A DNA stretch of 64,000 nt from assembly GCA_027532555.1 (NCBI GenBank), contig JAPZTJ010000009.1, forward strand, positions 124,001 through 188,000. The letters run 5' to 3'. Below are positions 9,295 through 18,114 of this stretch, piece by piece. The position numbers and the translations under genes were made by a program. Below the pieces are notes generated by a model that saw only the letters and a list, made by a program, of their open reading frames with translations, was not told the origin of the DNA and did not search any database. The first letter of the stretch is position 1. Each line of letters opens with the position of its first letter. This DNA is from Aquidulcibacter sp. (GTDB lineage: Bacteria > Pseudomonadota > Alphaproteobacteria > Caulobacterales > Aquidulcibacteraceae).

Positions 9295-10266
9295 ATGCTG
9301 GACGATCCGTTTGATCTGACCGGGAAGAAAATATTTGTTGCGGGGCACCGCGGCATGGTCGGCGCTGCCGTCGTGCGCAGACTTTCTGGGGTGGCCTGCA
9401 CCATTTTGACAGCGAGCCGAGATGAACTGGATCTTAGGTCACAAGCTGATGTCCGTGCTTGGATGCGCGCCCATACTCCAGACGTTGTTATCCTTGCTGC
9501 AGCCAAGGTTGGCGGCATTCTGGCGAATGATACTTACCCTGCAGACTTCTTGTACGAGAACCTTGCGATTGAGGTGGCCGTTATTCAGGCAGCCTATGAA
9601 GCCAATGTTCAAAAACTGGTCTTTTTGGGCTCCTCCTGCATCTATCCAAAATTTGCTGAACAGCCAATTTCCGAAGATTCTTTGCTAACTGGGGCCTTGG
9701 AGCCAACAAATCAGTGGTATGCGATCGCAAAGATCGCGGGACTAAAGATGTGCGAAGCCTATCGCAAGCAGTATGGTGTCGACTATATTTCGGTTATGCC
9801 GACCAATCTCTATGGCCCAGGTGACAATTACGACTTACAGAACAGTCATGTCATTCCAGCACTTATCCGCAAAGCGCATGAAGCAAAGATAGCAAATGCG
9901 ACCTCGATGCCGATTTGGGGCGAAGGCAAAGTGTTTCGCGAATTCTTGCATGTAGACGATATGGCCGATGCTTGCGTGTACCTCCTGCAGCATTATTCTG
10001 GCCTCCAGCATGTGAACGTAGGTTCCGGGACCGATATCACGATCTATGAGCTGGCAAAGCTTATTGCTGAGGTTGTTGGCTTCCGGGGTTCCATCGCCAC
10101 TGAACCAGGGAAGTTAGAGGGAACGCCCCGAAAACTGATGGATTCTAGTCGCTTATTTGCAATGGGGTGGAAGCCTCACTATGATTTGCGTTCTGGCTTA
10201 GAGCAGGCCTACGCCTCTTATGTAGAGCAGCTCGGCCAAGGCCTTGCACGCTTGAGCGCACCTTAA
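9295..10266 (+). CDS. fcl: GDP-L-fucose synthase
   Basis: The epimerase/reductase that turns GDP-4-keto-6-deoxymannose (the Gmd product) into GDP-L-fucose; also called wcaG. The dinucleotide loop AGHRGMVGAAVVRRL is near the N-terminus, followed by GSSCIYPK, the catalytic YAIAKIAG and PTNLYGPGDNYD, all family hallmarks. The start is ATG at 9295 with GGGTGAG at 9281-9287. A GTG at 9283 overlapping the gmd stop by four bases is the alternative and adds four residues. Length (323 residues) is normal. A dedicated GDP-fucose supply next to glycosyltransferases implies fucose in the surface polymer. Confidence 0.95.
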   Translation: MLDDPFDLTGKKIFVAGHRGMVGAAVVRRLSGVACTILTASRDELDLRSQADVRAWMRAHTPDVVILAAAKVGGILANDTYPADFLYENLAIEVAVIQAAYEANVQKLVFLGSSCIYPKFAEQPISEDSLLTGALEPTNQWYAIAKIAGLKMCEAYRKQYGVDYISVMPTNLYGPGDNYDLQNSHVIPALIRKAHEAKIANATSMPIWGEGKVFREFLHVDDMADACVYLLQHYSGLQHVNVGSGTDITIYELAKLIAEVVGFRGSIATEPGKLEGTPRKLMDSSRLFAMGWKPHYDLRSGLEQAYASYVEQLGQGLARLSAP

Positions 10267-10319
10267 CGACTTCATTGGCGAGGGTTGTGGAGTCGGGGTC
10301 GAACCCGCATAGTCACAAG

Positions 10320-12584
10320 ATGAAGCTTGTCATTCAACATCATTTAAATCGCGCCAATGCCGAAAGGGAATTGGCGTGTCGCATGAGGTCCGCGCTTGAA
10401 AGGCTTGGGCACCAGGTCGCCCAATGTGAGACCAGTCATCAAATTGAAAATGAACGGCCTGACTTGGTACTGGCTACGCATATGGATTTTGCGAAGGTGA
10501 CGGATAGCTTGACCATAGGCTGCCTATGGAATCCGCCGACCTTTTTCGTTGATGAGCCTCAATTGATGAAAAATATACTTTCATACGATGGCTTTTCGTA
10601 CGGCGCGCAATCAATCCAACAGTTTTTCAAACAGATTTGCTTTGGCCTAGGACGAGCGAGTACGGGCGATATCCTTTATCCGAGCGCTTGCGCCACGCAA
10701 TTTGAGCTCCACGACTTCAAGGCCGCACGGTTGAGTTATGTTGGTACCAATTGGGACGGCCTTCGGCATGGCGACATGCTTGCTAGATTGAGTGCGAAAG
10801 ATTGGTTTGATGTATTTGGTCCATCTCGTGCTTGGCAACATGCCCCGCAAGCTTATCGAGGGGAGCCCGCCTTCGACGGCCGCGCTATGATTGCGACCTT
10901 GGCGCGAGGCGGCATTTGTTTGTGTTTGCATCGTGCCGAACATCTCGCATGGGGTGTTCCCAACATGCGGGTGTTTGAAAGTGCGGCCGCATCCAATGTC
11001 CTTATCTGCGATGACCATGCGTTCGTGCGCGAGGCGTATGGAGACAGTGCCCATTACCTTGACCACGAACTGCCGTTTGATGGACTTGTGGATCAGATTT
11101 CATGGATTGTGAGTGACATTCGAGGTAATCCGCGGCGAGCCGCCGAAATGGCAAAGGCTTGCCATGAACGCTTTTTGCAACGCTTTTCACTAGAAGCCTT
11201 ATTGAACGGCGTCTTAACCGGGCTCGATGTCTCGCCCGCAAAGCAAGGCATTCGCAGAACTCTGCAAATGGATCGCACGGACCTTCCACAGGTCGAAGTT
11301 GATGCGCATTCAAAGAGCAAGGCACGAAGCGATGGAAAGGTGACTTGCATCGTCAGGGGCGGGTTTAGAAGCACGAGCTATTTAAAGCGCGCTTTGGCGT
11401 CGATTGTGAAGCAAACTAAGCCGATTTCCAAAGTGATCCTCGTCAACCACAATCACAATCAGGATGTTATCGATCTTTGCGAAGGCCTCAAAGCGGATCT
11501 GGACATAGAAATTGTTGATGCGCCATCGCCCCCCAACAGAAGTCTGTCTTTGTGGGAAGGCCTCAAGCACCTGCAGACAGAGTTCTTCTGCATCCTTGAT
11601 GATGACGATTCCTATTCGCCTGATCACGTTGAGGTCTTACTCGGAGAACTTTTAAAGAACCCTCAGGCGGTCGCAACCTTTGCCGGATCGGTACGAATTT
11701 TAGAGGTCGACCCCACCGATACAAGTCTATCGCCAACTCACGAGACATGCGACTTGGCCTATTTGGAGCCCTTTAACATCAAGCGCTTAATCGCAGGGCC
11801 AAATTACATCCCATCAAACGCGTTTCTCGCCCGCACATCTGGGCTGACTGAGACGCTAATGGAATCTCCAGACGTTGAAGCGTTAGAAGATTATGTGTTG
11901 CTTTTGGGGTTGCTAAAGGCTGGTCCGTTCGTCTCAATCTTGGAGACAACGTCCCAGATATACTGGCGATCTGGTCAGAAGGATAACATTACCTTCGATC
12001 GGGACCTGTTTGAACGCTGCGCAAGTCTTGTCAGAGCAAGGCTGCTTTTCGACAGGTTGACGCATGAGCATGATATCAATTTACACCCTGTCATTCGCGA
12101 GGATGCCCTTGCTGTCTGGCAGCGCAGTGTTACACGCCGTTCTGCACTACATAGGCGCACAATCGACTGGAGCGCAGAACAGCCAAGTGGTGAGGTGCTC
12201 GCTGGCTGTATCGATAAGCTGAGCCAGATAGGCCAGAATCTGTGGGAGATTGAAGGGTGGGCACCTGTAACCTTGGCGCAGGAGCAGGCAGGACTTCGCG
12301 GAGGCTTGTTCAAGCGGTTGGTTGCAAAAGTCTCGAGGGGCGCACGGCAAGGAGCCCTCAGATGGACGCCCACCCAAAATGGAGACGCTGCGCTTCCCTT
12401 GGTTTTCACCTGTCCATCAACTATTGAATTCGTCGATTTCGAGGTTTGTTTGCGCCCCGATGTTTGCCGGACACTGAACGATTGGTCTTATTTTCGTAGC
12501 GGATTTAAGGCGCAAATTCGGGTTTCTGACTCCTGGCGGCCGGAGGATTTAAGGGTTTATAGCAATAACCGAGAGGGCAGCTAG
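10320..12584 (+). CDS. Two-domain glycosyltransferase (CgeB/GT1-like plus GT2)
   Basis: A 754-residue protein. The first 300 or so residues resemble CgeB/DUF3880-type proteins ending in a GT1-like (Glyco_trans_1_2) C-terminal lobe: MRVFESAAASNVLICDD, then the helix with GNPRRAAEMAKACHERF. A GT2 domain follows from about residue 340 (KVTCIVRGGFRS, FFCILDDDDSYSPDH with its acidic metal site). The last 110 residues are unrecognised and possibly beta-rich. Two transferase domains in one chain suggest two successive sugar additions. ATG at 10320 is preferred over TTG at 10275, although neither has a strong binding site. It lies 53 bases after fcl, probably in the same operon. Confidence 0.8.
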   Translation: MKLVIQHHLNRANAERELACRMRSALERLGHQVAQCETSHQIENERPDLVLATHMDFAKVTDSLTIGCLWNPPTFFVDEPQLMKNILSYDGFSYGAQSIQQFFKQICFGLGRASTGDILYPSACATQFELHDFKAARLSYVGTNWDGLRHGDMLARLSAKDWFDVFGPSRAWQHAPQAYRGEPAFDGRAMIATLARGGICLCLHRAEHLAWGVPNMRVFESAAASNVLICDDHAFVREAYGDSAHYLDHELPFDGLVDQISWIVSDIRGNPRRAAEMAKACHERFLQRFSLEALLNGVLTGLDVSPAKQGIRRTLQMDRTDLPQVEVDAHSKSKARSDGKVTCIVRGGFRSTSYLKRALASIVKQTKPISKVILVNHNHNQDVIDLCEGLKADLDIEIVDAPSPPNRSLSLWEGLKHLQTEFFCILDDDDSYSPDHVEVLLGELLKNPQAVATFAGSVRILEVDPTDTSLSPTHETCDLAYLEPFNIKRLIAGPNYIPSNAFLARTSGLTETLMESPDVEALEDYVLLLGLLKAGPFVSILETTSQIYWRSGQKDNITFDRDLFERCASLVRARLLFDRLTHEHDINLHPVIREDALAVWQRSVTRRSALHRRTIDWSAEQPSGEVLAGCIDKLSQIGQNLWEIEGWAPVTLAQEQAGLRGGLFKRLVAKVSRGARQGALRWTPTQNGDAALPLVFTCPSTIEFVDFEVCLRPDVCRTLNDWSYFRSGFKAQIRVSDSWRPEDLRVYSNNREGS

Positions 12585-12604
12585 GGATTACCTAGCTCCT
12601 TTTC
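12579..12604 (+). terminator. Terminator-like hairpin ending the gmd-fcl-GT operon
   Basis: A perfect 7-base inverted repeat, AGCTAGG-gatta-CCTAGCT, overlaps the TAG stop codon of the preceding gene and is followed by CCTTTT. The T run is short, so termination strength is uncertain. Confidence 0.5.
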
Positions 12605-13077
12605 GCGACGGAAGGACAAGTCCCCAGATAGGAAGTACCGCTATTGCAATCGCGCTAGCCCTCAGATACTGGCCTCCACCAAAATGAGTCGAGGGTCTGC
12701 TTTTGCCGCTTATTCTCTAAGGCCTCCTGTTAGGGCCCTGTTTTGATGAGGTAGAAGGGGCGATATCTTGGGGTGCATTACTGTGTTGCACATTGAGCGT
12801 TTTGGCAACGCGTCGACATGTCCCGAACGCTAAAAACAGACTGAAAGTCATTGGCATATGATCGCCGCCATGGCCTGTGCCGTGAGTCTCCGCCACCTTG
12901 TTCGAGCGTTTAAATCTCTTGATCCTGCGCGTATCAGATTGAAGCTACGCACACTTACCCTTATCGATCATCGAAGCAAACGCATCATAACTGAAAAGCA
13001 CAGATATAGCTTCCGCTATTTTGGTGTAGGAAGACTTTCAGACCCTAATCTGATCTCGAGAATCAAGGAACTACACA
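12605..13077. other. Long intergenic region before the UDP-glucuronate decarboxylase gene
   Basis: About 470 bases. A 77-codon frame at 12858-13091 overlaps the next gene and shows no family similarity, so I do not call it. The stretch probably holds the promoter and leader of the decarboxylase gene, including an AGCGTT...AACGCT inverted pair near 12796-12832. No mobile element was recognised. Confidence 0.4.
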
Positions 13078-14034
13078 ATGTATCATGCTAACAAGCGCGT
13101 TTTGGTGACCGGCGGGGCCGGCTTTTTAGGGTCCCACTTATGCGAGCGCCTTTTAGAGGGTGGTGCCGAAGTCATCTGTGTCGACAATTTCTTCACCGGA
13201 GCCCGTCGCAACATCGAGCATTTGATTGGCCACAAGCGGTTTGAATTGATGCGCCATGATGTGTGCTTCCCGTTGTTTGTAGAAGTAGATGAAATATACA
13301 ATCTCGCGTGCCCGGCCTCGCCCATCCATTATCAGCATGATCCGGTGCAGACGACCAAAACCAGCGTGCATGGTGCAATCAACATGTTGGGCTTGGCAAA
13401 GCGGGTCCGCGCCAAAATCTTCCAAGCGTCTACTTCAGAGGTTTATGGCGATCCCAGCGTCCATCCACAGCCAGAGGAATATTGGGGCAATGTGAACCCA
13501 ATAGGTCCGCGCTCGTGCTACGATGAAGGCAAGCGTTGCGCTGAGACCTTATTCTTCGACTATCATCGCCAGCACAAAGTGCGGATCAAGGTCGCGCGTA
13601 TTTTTAATACTTATGGACCGCGCATGCATCCAAATGACGGTCGTGTGGTCTCAAACTTCATCGTTCAAGCTCTGCAAAATCAGGATATTTCGGTTTATGG
13701 TGCAGGCGAACAGACCCGTTCTTTCTGCTATGTCGATGATTTGGTCTCGGGCTTTATGAAGCTAATGGCAACCGGGGATGACGTCATTGGTCCGATTAAT
13801 CTGGGCAATCCAGGTGAATTTACCATTCGTCAGTTGGCAGAATTGGTGATTGAATTGGCCGGCTCCCGATCCCGCATCGTGGAATTCCCCTTACCGCAGG
13901 ATGACCCCAAGCAGCGTCGCCCGGTTATCGACAAGGCAAAAGCCCAACTTGGGTGGGAACCAAAGGTGCAGTTGCGCGAAGGCTTGGGCAAAACCATCGC
14001 CTATTTCGATCAATTATTGAAGGAAGATAATTAG
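13078..14034 (+). CDS. uxs: UDP-glucuronate decarboxylase (UDP-xylose synthase)
   Basis: An SDR enzyme that oxidises and decarboxylates UDP-glucuronate to UDP-xylose. The 318-residue chain has the NAD loop [16 protein letters not shown] (residues 10-25), [22 protein letters not shown], the diagnostic [11 protein letters not shown] and [10 protein letters not shown] with the catalytic Tyr/Lys, then [10 protein letters not shown]. The CYDEGKR and ACPASP segments separate Uxs from GalE- and dTDP-glucose-dehydratase-type enzymes. The ATG at 13078 follows an AAGGAA about 11 bases upstream. It faces galE across 19 bases. It provides pentose donor for the polysaccharide encoded nearby. Confidence 0.92.
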   Translation: MYHANKRVLVTGGAGFLGSHLCERLLEGGAEVICVDNFFTGARRNIEHLIGHKRFELMRHDVCFPLFVEVDEIYNLACPASPIHYQHDPVQTTKTSVHGAINMLGLAKRVRAKIFQASTSEVYGDPSVHPQPEEYWGNVNPIGPRSCYDEGKRCAETLFFDYHRQHKVRIKVARIFNTYGPRMHPNDGRVVSNFIVQALQNQDISVYGAGEQTRSFCYVDDLVSGFMKLMATGDDVIGPINLGNPGEFTIRQLAELVIELAGSRSRIVEFPLPQDDPKQRRPVIDKAKAQLGWEPKVQLREGLGKTIAYFDQLLKEDN

Positions 14035-14053
14035 GACAATTTCTGGCATCTCG

Positions 14054-15049
14054 TCAGCTTAAGCCGCCGCTGGCTACAAGATGCCGCTCCCACGCTAGGG
14101 CCGCAGCGACAATATCATCGAGTTCTTCGAACTTGGGCTGCCAAGGGAGCAGAGATTTCAGATGTGCAGAATTAGCGACTAGAGAGGGAGCATCGCCTGC
14201 CCGGCGCGGCGACATCTTTGCGGCAATGGGGTGGTTCAGCTGCTTCTCCAAAGAAGCTAAGACCTCCAATACCGAAGCCCCTTTGCCATAGCCGCAATTG
14301 GCCGAGACATTGGCACCGCCCGCCAACAGGTGCTGAGCTAAAAGCACATGGGCGTCTGCAAGGTCGCTGACGTGAATATAATCTCGGACACAGGTGCCGT
14401 CCGGCGTGTCATAATCGGTGCCAAACACTTCCATGCTCGGGCGCTGGCCGGTCGCAACTTGGCACGCGACCTTGATCAAATGGGTGGCGTTGGGTGTGCT
14501 TTGGCCGGTGCGGCCTTGTGGGTCGGCACCTGCAACATTGAAATAGCGCAATACCCCAACTGATAGCCCATGTGCCGCCGACATATCGGCCAGCATTAAT
14601 TCAGTCATCAGCTTAGACTGGCCATACGGGCTTAAGGGGGCTTTGGCAGCGGATTCGACCAATGGCTCTGCGCTGCCTGGTGCATAAACGGCGGCTGTGG
14701 AGGAGAAGATGAAGGCCTTCACGCCCGCCTTTACGGCTTCTTGAATGAGACCCAAGCTTTTGGCCGTGTTGTTCTCATAATAGAGGCCTGGGTTGACCAC
14801 AGATTCCGGTACAACGATTGAGCCCGCAAAATGCATAATGGCGTCGACCTTATGGCTGTTCAGAACCTGCGCGACGCCCGCCCGATCACCGATGTCCATT
14901 TCAATCAGAGTTGCACTGGCCGGCACATTGCGGGCAACACCAGTTGATAGATTGTCTAGGACGACAATATCAAAGCCCGCGTCAATGCAGGCCCAGGCTG
15001 CATGGCTGCCGATATAGCCAGCACCGCCTGTGATCAAAATCTTGGTCAA
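14054..15049 (-). CDS. galE: UDP-glucose 4-epimerase
   Basis: Interconverts UDP-glucose and UDP-galactose with tightly bound NAD. The 331-residue protein shows ILITGGAGYIGSHAA at the N-terminus, VVLDNLSTG, FSSTAAVYA, the catalytic YGQSKLMTE, VLRYFNVAGADP and DGTCVRDYIHVSDLADAH, all GalE hallmarks. The start codon is TTG, supported by AAGGAG 8 bases upstream. It is the last gene of a minus-strand run with the SGNH hydrolase gene 57 bases upstream. It supplies UDP-galactose for the surface polymer and may also act in galactose use. Confidence 0.93.
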   Translation of the reverse strand: MTKILITGGAGYIGSHAAWACIDAGFDIVVLDNLSTGVARNVPASATLIEMDIGDRAGVAQVLNSHKVDAIMHFAGSIVVPESVVNPGLYYENNTAKSLGLIQEAVKAGVKAFIFSSTAAVYAPGSAEPLVESAAKAPLSPYGQSKLMTELMLADMSAAHGLSVGVLRYFNVAGADPQGRTGQSTPNATHLIKVACQVATGQRPSMEVFGTDYDTPDGTCVRDYIHVSDLADAHVLLAQHLLAGGANVSANCGYGKGASVLEVLASLEKQLNHPIAAKMSPRRAGDAPSLVANSAHLKSLLPWQPKFEELDDIVAAALAWERHLVASGGLS

Positions 15050-15106
15050 ATCTTTCGCTCCTTCAAAATGCTTGTCCCAATAGGCGTTGGGTGGCTGTGC
15101 GTAAAC

Positions 15107-16252
15107 CTAAAGCTGGGTCTTCAGCGTAGTAGCCCAGCCTTGAGCCGCAAAGCGCTCGCCCATCCGTTCCTGACCGGCAGCATTGGGATGCAAATGATCT
15201 GGCAGATCTGCCTCGTCAGCTGCGCCGAAGAGGGTCAGGCCGTCGAGATAGGACAGGTTTGCATCGCCTGCATTTCGACGTCGTGCCACGACATCGGCGA
15301 TGATGGTGCGTCCCTCAACCAAGGTCAAAGCCCCGTCCGCCGCACTATGGGGCCGTTCTGTTGTGCCGTAGCTCGCCAATCCATCTCGCTCTAGCGGCCC
15401 TGTGTGCGTCTCAAGCAAAGGGCAGAAGATGGGCGAGACAACGAGTAAAGGCATGTCTGGCTTGCCTTCTCGGATGGTGTCCAAGAAGCTGTGCAAGGCG
15501 CTCGCAAAGACGCGTCTGCGCATCGTGTCTGCACCAATAATATTGATACCTACCTCTAAGCTAATCGCATCAAACGGCCCATCACGCAGGCTGCGCGCTA
15601 CAAAGCCATCCAAATGGCATTGTCCGGCGAGGCCGACATTCATGAGCTCATACCCCAGCTTCCGGGCGGCCACAGCAGGCCAAGTCCACGATGGGCCCTT
15701 GGCCTCCATGCCGTGACTGATCGAGCTGCCATAATGGGCCCAGCGCAAACCTGATGGTTCAGAGCTTGGAAGGATTTTCGCGTCGCTCGACACAGATAGT
15801 CCCAGGATCTCTACCTGCGCGGATTGAGGTAGCCAAAGTTCGATTGCTTTTAGGCAAGCTCCAAGTGCATCGAACATGATTTCTGAAGGGCTACCCGCAG
15901 CGAACGACGGGCCCTTTGGATCGACCACAATCGTGTGACCAGACTTTGCTTCGGCCGATCCATGCTGAATACCGTCAACATAGAGGTCAAAGGTTGCCGA
16001 GCGGCGCGGCGTTCCGGCAAGCTGTATCCCGGTCTCGAGAACTGTCAGGCAAAGCACCTCGGCATCAGTTGTGAAACATAGTCGCACGCCGCTGGTCATG
16101 CCGACCATCAAGTCTACCGCAGGATCTGGTGATTGCGCCCAAGTCCAAGCGGGCAATCGCCAAGCTTTCAGGCTCGCTGCCGACTGAACCTTATGCATAG
16201 CTCCACGAACGGCCAAGGCTGGATGGTCTAAAGAGACCGACTTCATCTTCAT
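15107..16252 (-). CDS. SGNH/GDSL-type hydrolase with N-terminal beta-sandwich-like region
   Basis: A 381-residue protein. The C-terminal part from about residue 165 is an SGNH esterase domain: the nucleophile block WAHYGSSISHGM, the Gly block VGLAGQCHLDGF, the Asn-equivalent region SLEVGINIIG, and the catalytic Asp/His block LPDHLHPNAAG. The first 160 residues look like the N-terminal beta-sandwich found in SsfX3/carbohydrate-esterase-2-like proteins. No signal peptide is visible. It could remove or transfer acyl groups on a sugar; acetyl-sugar ester cleavage is the simplest guess. It sits between a coiled-coil gene and galE on the same strand. Confidence 0.8.
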   Translation of the reverse strand: MKMKSVSLDHPALAVRGAMHKVQSAASLKAWRLPAWTWAQSPDPAVDLMVGMTSGVRLCFTTDAEVLCLTVLETGIQLAGTPRRSATFDLYVDGIQHGSAEAKSGHTIVVDPKGPSFAAGSPSEIMFDALGACLKAIELWLPQSAQVEILGLSVSSDAKILPSSEPSGLRWAHYGSSISHGMEAKGPSWTWPAVAARKLGYELMNVGLAGQCHLDGFVARSLRDGPFDAISLEVGINIIGADTMRRRVFASALHSFLDTIREGKPDMPLLVVSPIFCPLLETHTGPLERDGLASYGTTERPHSAADGALTLVEGRTIIADVVARRRNAGDANLSYLDGLTLFGAADEADLPDHLHPNAAGQERMGERFAAQGWATTLKTQL

Positions 16253-16276
16253 GATTTCGTTTGTCCGTCGATGGAA

Positions 16277-16606
16277 CTAAAGGGGTGAGAGGGCGGCTCT
16301 GATATCACCCATGGCATGTTTAAGGGCAGCCCGAGCTTCCTCAACGGCCCGTTGCAACTGCATCTCGCGCGCTTTCGCTGCATCAAGCTCTTCTTGCAGC
16401 ACGGGGTTCAAATCCGGCGTAGAAGGGTAGCCGCGCGTTTCTTGGATTTCGCGAAGTCCGGCTTGATGGCCCTCTTCATACCCAGTCCTGCGCGCAGCTT
16501 CTGTGACGCGCGCCATGGAGGCCGTTAGAGCCGTTTCAAGGCGCGTCAGTGCACTGTCGAAACGGACAAGAGTTTGATCCAGCGGGGGAGGCTTTCCAAT
16601 GCTCAT
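16277..16606 (-). CDS. Small coiled-coil protein, DUF4164-like
   Basis: A 109-residue protein with a short Pro-containing head (MSIGKPPP), a helix of hydrophobic repeats (RFDSALTRLETALTASM), a middle loop rich in Gly and Pro, and a second heptad-like helix (residues 70-105). The first helix resembles the DUF4164 family often found near gap/tkt genes in alphaproteobacteria, but the match is by eye and weak. TAGGAGAG sits 8 bases before the chosen ATG; a longer frame adds 17 unsupported residues. The function is unknown, perhaps oligomeric or structural. Confidence 0.65.
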   Translation of the reverse strand: MSIGKPPPLDQTLVRFDSALTRLETALTASMARVTEAARRTGYEEGHQAGLREIQETRGYPSTPDLNPVLQEELDAAKAREMQLQRAVEEARAALKHAMGDIRAALSPL

Positions 16607-16685
16607 GACATCTCTCCTAGCTGAGTCCTGCCAAAACCCCAAATCATGTCCAAGCAAGTGACGCCATTGGGTGGACGATTCGGCA

Positions 16686-16741
16686 GATGATGGCTATAGC
16701 CAACATACAATTGGCATGGGCCTCCCCCACATGCCATCATC
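16686..16741. promoter_or_regulatory. Nested inverted repeats upstream of gap
   Basis: Three palindromic arrangements overlap here. TGGCTATAGCCA is a perfect 12-base palindrome at 16691-16702. TGGCATG (16712-16718) pairs with CATGCCA (16730-16736). GATGATGGC (16686-16694) pairs with GCCATCATC (16733-16741). This could be an operator array or a folded leader for gap. It lies 55-110 bases before the gap start codon. Confidence 0.45.
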
Positions 16742-16771
16742 CAGCAAAATAAGGCGAAAGTGCCTTGATTT

Positions 16772-16786
16772 TGTAGTTTTACTACG
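16772..16786. promoter_or_regulatory. HexR-like palindrome before gap
   Basis: The 15-mer TGTAGTTTTACTACG has perfect arms GTAGT and ACTAC and matches 14 of 15 positions of the HexR-type motif TGTARTWWWAYTACA as I recall it. HexR is an RpiR-family repressor of glycolytic and Entner-Doudoroff genes in gammaproteobacteria. The site touches the gap ribosome binding site, a position suited to repression. Whether this lineage has such a regulator is not known from the window. Confidence 0.45.
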
Positions 16787-16795
16787 GAGATTAGT

Positions 16796-17803
16796 ATGAG
16801 CGTGCGCGTCGCGATCAATGGATTTGGCCGTATTGGCCGTCTGGTTTTACGGTCCATTATTGAGAATGGACGGGATGATATTGAAGTTGTGGCTATCAAC
16901 GATTTGGGCCCAGCTGCAACCAATGCGCACCTGTTGAAATTCGATTCCGTGCACGGCCGTTTTCCTGCCACCGTCAGCGTCGAAGGCGATAACATTGTCG
17001 TAAATGGCAAACCCATCAAAGTAACCGCTCTTCGTGATCCTGCGACTTTGCCTTGGGGCGAGAACCAAGTTGATATCGCGATGGAATGCACCGGCTTGTT
17101 TACGGCCCGCGAGAAGGCTGCTGCTCATTTGACAGCGGGTGCCAAGCGTGTGCTGATTTCCGCTCCCGGTGAACAGTCGGATAAGACCATCGTATATGGC
17201 GTAAATCATCAATCCCTCACCAAGGATGATTTGATCGTCTCCAATGCCTCATGCACCACCAATTGCTTGGCACCCGTCGTGAAAGTCTTGAACGACGCTA
17301 TCGGCATCGACAAAGGTTTCATGACCACCATTCATTCTTATACGGGTGACCAGCCAACGTTGGATACAATGCATAAGGACTTGTACCGCGCCCGCGCTGC
17401 GGCCCTTTCCATGATCCCAACATCAACCGGTGCGGCCAAGGCTGTAGGCTTGGTTTTGCCAGAGTTGGCAGGTCGTTTGGATGGCGTTGCCATCCGCGTT
17501 CCAACGCCAAATGTCTCCTGTGTGGATCTGAAGTTTGTTGCCAAGCGCACCACCACGGTCGACGAAATCAACGCTGCGATCAAGGCCGCCGCGGATGGCC
17601 CACTCAAAGGAGTTCTCGGCTATACCGCTGATCCCAATGTCTCGATTGATTTCAACCATGACAGCCACTCTTCCACCTTTGCTTTGGATCAAACCAAAGT
17701 GATGGACGGCACGCTGGTCCGTATTCTGTCTTGGTACGATAATGAGTGGGGTTTCTCGACCCGCATGAGTGATACAGCCATTGCCATGGCCAAGCTGATC
17801 TGA
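16796..17803 (+). CDS. gap: Glyceraldehyde-3-phosphate dehydrogenase, type I
   Basis: Oxidises glyceraldehyde-3-phosphate to 1,3-bisphosphoglycerate with NAD(P) in glycolysis, or the reverse. The 335-residue protein has the cofactor loop [15 protein letters not shown] at residues 5-19, the active site [12 protein letters not shown] with Cys153, [11 protein letters not shown], and [13 protein letters not shown] near the C-terminus. ATG at 16796 follows CGGAGA. Its stop overlaps the next gene's start by one base, and pgk and fba follow, so this is the first gene of a glycolytic operon. Control may be through the palindromes just upstream. Confidence 0.97.
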   Translation: MSVRVAINGFGRIGRLVLRSIIENGRDDIEVVAINDLGPAATNAHLLKFDSVHGRFPATVSVEGDNIVVNGKPIKVTALRDPATLPWGENQVDIAMECTGLFTAREKAAAHLTAGAKRVLISAPGEQSDKTIVYGVNHQSLTKDDLIVSNASCTTNCLAPVVKVLNDAIGIDKGFMTTIHSYTGDQPTLDTMHKDLYRARAAALSMIPTSTGAAKAVGLVLPELAGRLDGVAIRVPTPNVSCVDLKFVAKRTTTVDEINAAIKAAADGPLKGVLGYTADPNVSIDFNHDSHSSTFALDQTKVMDGTLVRILSWYDNEWGFSTRMSDTAIAMAKLI

Positions 17804-18114
17804 TGGATGTGAAGGAAGCAAAGTCTGAATTTGCACCCTCGCGCTTTGTAAATGCTTTGGTTGAGGCAGTCCTTGTCTCAACCACCCTCCTAATTGCTAT
17901 GTTTGGTGTGCCTTGGTGGGCTGCCTTGGTGATGATGGTGGTGGCCATAATCTGGTGGGGCATTGTGCATCGTCGGCGGGTTACTGGCATGGTGCGTGCG
18001 AGTTTGCCGCAAGCGATTGGTACCATGGCCGTGGCTTTGGCGGTTATCGTGTTTGTGCATGGCGTCGGATTTGGATTTGGTGCAGCACTTCACGCACTGA
18101 TGGGAAAGATATGA
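17803..18114 (+). CDS. Small membrane protein encoded between gap and pgk
   Basis: A 103-residue protein with about three hydrophobic segments, near residues 17-32 ([16 protein letters not shown]), 36-50 ([15 protein letters not shown]) and 68-90 ([20 protein letters not shown]), separated by the basic HRRRVTG. I do not recognise a family. It is translationally coupled on both sides: its ATG overlaps the gap stop (TGATG) and its stop overlaps the pgk start (ATGA). Such tight embedding argues that it is real and made together with the enzymes. Its function is unknown. Confidence 0.7.
   Translation: MDVKEAKSEFAPSRFVNALVEAVLVSTTLLIAMFGVPWWAALVMMVVAIIWWGIVHRRRVTGMVRASLPQAIGTMAVALAVIVFVHGVGFGFGAALHALMGKI

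Noticed and set aside
10289..10309. tRNA T-arm-like sequence GTCGGGGTCGAACCCGC before the double transferase
   Set aside because: Only a 4-base hairpin forms; no acceptor, D or anticodon arm lies around it, so it is not a tRNA or a clear att core.
12858..13091. 77-codon frame before uxs
   Set aside because: It overlaps the uxs start, has no family similarity and no supporting ribosome binding site.
17913..18110. N-terminal extension of pgk
   Set aside because: It reads through the small membrane gene in another frame; the PGK family begins at 18111.
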